A DNA stretch of 36,159 nt from the NCBI RefSeq assembly GCF_003013395.1, contig NZ_PXZM01000021.1, positions 1 to 36,159 of the forward strand. Reading direction: 5' to 3'. Both the position numbers and the translations under genes were made by a program. Positions within the stretch are counted from its first letter, which is position 1, and every line of letters begins with the position of its first letter. The notes under the pieces were generated by a model. It was not told where the DNA came from, searched no databases, and was given only the letters and a program-made list of their open reading frames with translations. This DNA comes from Brevibacillus fortis (GTDB taxonomy: Bacteria; Bacillota; Bacilli; Brevibacillales; Brevibacillaceae). This document shows positions 32,798 through 36,159 of the stretch, piece by piece.

Positions 32798-33112
32798 TTA
32801 TGCGACTAATTTCAATCCTGCTACTGCAATAATCACCACTACGATGCACAAGATCCGTAGCTTGTCTTTTGCTTCTCCATAAAACAGCATCCCGACAAGG
32901 GCGCTACCTACTGTACCAATACCTGTCCAAACCGCATAGGCCGTCCCCATAGGGATATCTCTCATCGCAAGAGACAGAAGAAGAAAGCTAATCGAAAAAC
33001 CGCCGATTAGTACCGCAAAGGAACGAAAAGAAGGCTTCGTGTTGACCTGCGTAATCCCCATCACGCCTACGACTTCAAACAACCCTGCAAAAATTAAGGC
33101 TACCCATGTCAT
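32798..33112 (-). CDS. SMR-family guanidinium exporter subunit (second of pair)
   Basis: 104 residues with four transmembrane helices. The essential membrane glutamate is E13 in IFAGLFEVVGVMG, and AYAVWTGIGTVGSALVGMLF followed by YGE is the Gdx/SugE-type helix 3 signature. Its ATG overlaps the stop of the first SMR gene (ATGA). Paired SMRs such as YkkCD form heterodimers; the guanidine-I riboswitch upstream strongly suggests guanidinium export. Confidence 0.9.
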   Translation of the reverse strand: MTWVALIFAGLFEVVGVMGITQVNTKPSFRSFAVLIGGFSISFLLLSLAMRDIPMGTAYAVWTGIGTVGSALVGMLFYGEAKDKLRILCIVVVIIAVAGLKLVA

Positions 33113-33462
33113 GCCACTTCACCTTCCTTTCGCGGCTTTTCTTCATGATCCGGTGTGACCAGCTTCAACCCAAGGATTCCTCCCAGAAGAAGCGCGATCA
33201 AGCCTACTTTTATCCAGCTGAACGGTTCTCCAAACAGGACCATTTCGCTAATCACGGTACCAGCTGTCCCCAAACCGACGAAGATCGCGTAGACCGTACT
33301 TGTCGGCAGCTTTTTCCCTGAATAGACCAAAACGCCAAAGCTGATAATAATCGCTAAGATGGTCAATGCCCACGACCAAAAGCTGTCGGCGTGCTTCAAG
33401 CCCGCTACCCACATGACTTCAAATACTGCTGCTACGACAACCATCAACCAATATTTCCCCAT
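33109..33462 (-). CDS. SMR-family guanidinium exporter subunit (first of pair)
   Basis: 117 residues, four helices and a polar C-terminal tail. E15 in VVAAVFEVMWVAGLKHAD is the transport glutamate, and STVYAIFVGLGTAGTVISEM is the helix 3 motif. ATG at 33462 follows GAGGGAG; a longer frame would reach into the riboswitch leader. The arrangement riboswitch-SMR-SMR equals the ykkCD operon of B. subtilis, although orthology to YkkC or YvdR cannot be settled by eye. Confidence 0.9.
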   Translation of the reverse strand: MGKYWLMVVVAAVFEVMWVAGLKHADSFWSWALTILAIIISFGVLVYSGKKLPTSTVYAIFVGLGTAGTVISEMVLFGEPFSWIKVGLIALLLGGILGLKLVTPDHEEKPRKEGEVA

Positions 33463-33571
33463 GTTCTGGCTCCCTCCTCTTTCTTTTACGCTCATGACAA
33501 CGGACGTATCCGTTTTTATCGTTCCCCAAAATACATACTCATCCAAGATGGCTCAGGCTTTTTCCAAATGC

Positions 33572-33618
33572 AAAAAAAAGCCTCGGGTGAATACCATCAC
33601 AGATATTCCTCCCGGGCT
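33572..33618 (-). terminator. Riboswitch-controlled terminator
   Basis: On the minus strand AGCCCGGG (33618-33611) pairs with CCCGAGGCT (33587-33579, one bulge), extended by GAATA/TATTC, followed by eight T residues. The 5' half of the stem belongs to the guanidine aptamer, so ligand binding should prevent this hairpin. Confidence 0.88.
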
Positions 33619-33702
33619 TTTATCCCTCCGTGTACACGACCGTGGTCGTGGGTTTTCTCTCGGTCCTGACCGGCCAGATGACTGTCCGCGGAACCCTAGA
33701 AA
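33607..33702 (-). promoter_or_regulatory. Guanidine-I riboswitch (ykkC class)
   Basis: The minus strand carries the ykkC hallmark segments: CTAGGGTTCCGC, GGTCAGGACCGAGAGAAA, then ACACGG followed by GGGATAAAAGCCCGGGAG. The 3' end overlaps the terminator stem. Free guanidine is the known ligand; it turns expression on. Confidence 0.95.
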
Positions 33703-33849
33703 ACTCAGTACATATGCAGTTCGTTTCTTGGGGTAACTGACCTTATGATATCAAAAAGAGCCGCGTTTGGCAATGAACGTGCGACACTTCGGCAAAAGAT
33801 GGTATTCTACAAAGAGAAGCATGATACACAGGAAGAGAGGAGTGTACGT

Positions 33850-34320
33850 ATGACGAAAGTCTTGTTCGTTTGTCTGGGCAATATTTGTCGCTCGCCCATG
33901 GCCGAAGCCGTATTTCGACATCTCGTAGAGGCTGAGGGATTGGCAGGGGAAATCTCCATCGATTCGGCAGGGATCGGTGGCTGGCACGCTGGGGAACCTC
34001 CACACAAAGGTACGCAAAAGGTACTGACTGAGAACGGGATCGCGCATGACACACTGCGTGCTCGCCAAATTGTCGTACAGGACTTCTCGGAGTACGACTA
34101 TATCGTCTGCATGGATGAGGAAAATTTGTCCGCACTCAATCAGATGGCACCGTCAGGGAAAAAGGTGCACCGCCTGCTCGACTTTGCCGATTCTGCCCAG
34201 GAACAAAATGTAGAGGACCCTTACTATACCGGGCGATTCACGTATGTATATGACTTGGTGAATGCAGGTTGTCGCGGGCTGCTTGAGGACATCAAAACAA
34301 CGATCGCAAAAAAGGGATAG
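33850..34320 (+). CDS. Low-molecular-weight protein-tyrosine phosphatase
   Basis: 156 residues, cytoplasmic. The CX5R phosphate loop is VCLGNICRS with nucleophile C8 and R14, and the general acid is D123 in EDPYYTG; both signatures are complete. Similar to B. subtilis YfkJ in size and motifs. ATG at 33850 is preceded by GAGAGGAG; an upstream in-frame ATG at 33745 has no ribosome binding site. Single-gene unit with its own terminator. Confidence 0.94.
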   Translation: MTKVLFVCLGNICRSPMAEAVFRHLVEAEGLAGEISIDSAGIGGWHAGEPPHKGTQKVLTENGIAHDTLRARQIVVQDFSEYDYIVCMDEENLSALNQMAPSGKKVHRLLDFADSAQEQNVEDPYYTGRFTYVYDLVNAGCRGLLEDIKTTIAKKG

Positions 34321-34345
34321 CCGTCATCAGTCATCCCTTTTTTTA
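34311..34345. terminator. Bidirectional Rho-independent terminator
   Basis: AAAGGGAT (34311-34318) pairs with ATCCCTTT (34333-34340), with A6 before and T7 after. It overlaps the phosphatase stop codon and also faces the hydrolase gene. Confidence 0.85.
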
Positions 34346-34361
34346 TCAATATGAAAAGTTT

Positions 34362-35180
34362 TTATACCGCAACTGTTTCCTTCTCCTGTAGTCTTGCCAG
34401 CCAGCTCTTCGTACTACCAATCAAGCTTTTGTAGCTATCCGCCGAGGAAAAGGTATGATCTCCCCCGACTACTACTTCTGTTTCGCAGCTTCCCCGTCTC
34501 CGCAGATGCAGCTCTCGCTCATAGTGGAACATGGCATCCACCGCAATGACTTCATCCCGATTGCCATGCAGGATTAACACCTCTCCCTCAAACTGCTTGG
34601 CTTGACGCAGCGGAAGAGCGGTACCCAGCGACTGGAAAAAGCGCCTCTCCAATTCGTAGCCCATATGATCCGTTTTACCGTACGAAAGTGCTTCCTTGTA
34701 TTCCTTTTCGCCCACGATCCGAACGATATCATCGAAGGGTCTTGCTACCGGTGCCCACAGGATGAGCGAGTGTATTCTTTTATCCTGGCTCGCTGTCAGG
34801 ACACTGACCGCTCCACCTAAACTATGCCCTAACAGGCACACACGCTCCTGATCTACCTGTTCCAGCGTGAAAACATGGTCGAGAACATCACGTGTTTGTG
34901 CAAGCAGGACGTCCAAGCCACCTGCACCATAGTTACCGTCGCTTTCCCCGCAGCCTCCGTAATCGAAGCGCAAAACGCCAAAACCGTGTGAAGCTAATTC
35001 TCTGGCAGCTTTTACAAACAAGCGGTTCACTCCAATCCGACTGCCGATAAAGCCATGGCAAATGACAACCAACGGGTATTTCACTCTTGTCTTGCTTGTC
35101 TTGCCTGTTGTGCACGCAGGTTCATGCAGGGTAGCCGTCAACGAAATCGTGTCGCTAGGTATTTGCAAAATCCGTTCCAA
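34362..35180 (-). CDS. Alpha/beta hydrolase
   Basis: 272 residues of the serine hydrolase fold. The nucleophile elbow is GHSLGG with S120, the acid is D209 in LHGNRDEVI and the histidine is H242 in GGDHTF; the oxyanion motif CHGFIGSR follows strand 3. No signal peptide. It resembles bacterial feruloyl-esterase-like or acylaminoacyl-peptidase-like hydrolases (YtmA/YqkD-type), and the substrate is unknown. ATG at 35180 follows GAGGTGAG. Transcribed divergently from the HxlR gene. Confidence 0.88.
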   Translation of the reverse strand: MERILQIPSDTISLTATLHEPACTTGKTSKTRVKYPLVVICHGFIGSRIGVNRLFVKAARELASHGFGVLRFDYGGCGESDGNYGAGGLDVLLAQTRDVLDHVFTLEQVDQERVCLLGHSLGGAVSVLTASQDKRIHSLILWAPVARPFDDIVRIVGEKEYKEALSYGKTDHMGYELERRFFQSLGTALPLRQAKQFEGEVLILHGNRDEVIAVDAMFHYERELHLRRRGSCETEVVVGGDHTFSSADSYKSLIGSTKSWLARLQEKETVAV

Positions 35181-35393
35181 GAGAACTCACCTCTTTTATT
35201 TTTAGTATTCCGAGTTGTTTACTTAGTTATTATGCTTATTATCTTCATTTTCATGAACGCTGTCAAGATGAACCGGAAAACTCGATGAAAAATCATCCCG
35301 CACGGTTTATGATTGAAGGGAACGAGGCGCAACATAAGAATGCATGTTTTGCTGGAGCTGTTGCACCGAAGATAGGATTGTGAGGAGAAAACT

Positions 35394-35786
35394 ATGTCCG
35401 ACTTGCGGAAAGAAACCTTAGAAAAAATAAAAAACGGTGATTTTAACTGTTCCAAGGAACTGACCTTGTCAATGTTCAGCGGAAAATGGAAAGTCGTGAT
35501 CCTGTGGCATTTAGGGGTAGAAGGCCCACATCGCTTTAGCGAGCTGCAACGGCTGTTCCCCAAAATCACACATAAAATGCTGACCAATCAGTTAAAAGAG
35601 CTAATCGAAGACGGAATTGTTCACCGGGAAGTATACCCTGAGATTCCCCCGCGGGTGGAGTATTCCATGACGGAGCTAGGGATGACTCTGTTGCCCATTG
35701 TGGAAATGATGTATGAGTGGGGAGAAATGCGGATGGGGCAATTGAAGCTGGCGTTGGGGGAGGACAAAGGATCAAGTTCTGTCTAG
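35394..35786 (+). CDS. HxlR-family transcriptional regulator
   Basis: 130 residues with a winged helix: the C-containing lead [20 protein letters not shown], then [20 protein letters not shown] and the wing [20 protein letters not shown] are a full HxlR signature. The single cysteine (C19) is the conserved HxlR position used in redox or electrophile sensing in some members (YodB, HypR). ATG at 35394 follows GTGAGGAG. Target unknown; it is divergent from the alpha/beta hydrolase. Confidence 0.92.
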   Translation: MSDLRKETLEKIKNGDFNCSKELTLSMFSGKWKVVILWHLGVEGPHRFSELQRLFPKITHKMLTNQLKELIEDGIVHREVYPEIPPRVEYSMTELGMTLLPIVEMMYEWGEMRMGQLKLALGEDKGSSSV

Positions 35787-35930
35787 CTGCTGTGGTGGGG
35801 AGGAAACAGGAGAAAACGCTCAGCTTCTTGGAACACCTGCGGGGAGGCTGGGGGTGCCCGGCTCCGTGAAAAAAAGCGAAACCGCGTCCAAAGATCTTCG
35901 CTTATTTCTCCTGTTTCCTCTGCGAACTGT
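35787..35930. repeat. Long-hairpin repeat element 1, shortened copy
   Basis: Same ends as the copy at 19242-19467: GAGGAAACAGGAGAAA at 35800-35815 and its complement at 35905-35920, with shared AACGCTCAGCTTCT and GCGAAACCGCGTCCAAAG inside. About 80 bases, including one arm of the inner hairpin, are missing. Confidence 0.85.
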
Positions 35931-36012
35931 TGAGATTCCACCTGCTTCTTTTTATAAAGAAGAAATAGACCCCATGAATGCTGCTTTCAAGATGTAGAAA
36001 AAAGCCGCGTGG

Positions 36013-36159
36013 GAAGAAGAACATTTCCAGTCCTAGCGCCTCTGGAGCCCTACCTAGCTCCGAAATGAATGGCGGGGGTTTTCAGCTTCAACCTCTGTGA
36101 ATACATCCTCGAAACTCTACTTTTGAAGCGCTCCCGACGTTTAGTTATGATCCCCTTTA
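36013..36159. repeat. Long-hairpin repeat element 2, copy cut by window end
   Basis: GAAGAAGAACATTTCCAG then CTAGCG, CTCTGGAG and CTACC follow the left part of the element at 19527-19724 with moderate divergence. The right arm lies outside the window or is diverged. Confidence 0.55.

Overview
The window looks like chromosome of an aerobic, spore-forming Bacillota, most likely Brevibacillus or a close Paenibacillaceae relative. This is inferred from moderate GC, frequent GTG and TTG starts behind strong AGGAGG-type ribosome binding sites, an SspK-like spore protein, a YqkK-like protein, a DUF3905-like protein, GlnR/TnrA-type boxes and Bacillus-style riboswitches. No rRNA, tRNA, CRISPR array, transposase or phage module was seen.

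Layout. 1-2.7 kb: a CvfB-like S1 protein, undecaprenyl-diphosphatase, a small membrane protein and a small Toprim protein. 2.7-5.9 kb: a 52-residue protein, an ArsR-type regulator and two MFS transporters. 5.9-8.0 kb: a MerR-type regulator and, downstream, a lipoprotein agmatine-deiminase-family enzyme behind a promoter with the 19-bp spacer typical of MerR targets. 8.1-11.3 kb: an ammonium transporter with two GlnR/TnrA boxes, followed by a DUF294 nucleotidyltransferase-like protein and a DEDDh exonuclease. 11.3-13.3 kb: a GNAT acetyltransferase and an MFS transporter. 13.4-17.1 kb, minus strand: Nudix, NAD kinase, MOSC, YbaK-type deacylase and an exported protein, with a YugN-like gene upstream. 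17.2-20 kb: a tyrosine/proline repeat protein, thiO, and a very long thiO leader holding a TPP riboswitch, its terminator and two large hairpin repeats. 20-21.6 kb: glucose-6-phosphate isomerase carrying an extra C-terminal excisionase-like helix-turn-helix. 21.8-25 kb: a YknXYZ-like ABC exporter. 25.1-26 kb: small genes including yqkK-like and sspK-like. 26-28 kb: an AT-rich islet with a secreted protein, flanked by broken genes. 28-31.6 kb: DUF3905, a HesB-like protein, an M50 protease-like membrane protein and a CorC/HlyC protein. 31.7-33.7 kb: a CDF transporter, then a paired SMR exporter under a guanidine-I riboswitch. 33.8-36.1 kb: LMW phosphatase, alpha/beta hydrolase, HxlR regulator and a second copy of the hairpin repeat pair.

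Main points of interest: the PGI-HTH fusion; the two-part long-hairpin repeat present at 19.2-19.7 kb and again at 35.8 kb to the window end, one copy lying between the TPP switch and thiO; the amtB-DUF294-exonuclease operon without a PII gene; the MerR-type promoter of the deiminase; and the guanidine-I riboswitch with its SMR pair. All functional calls are by eye; no database search was run.
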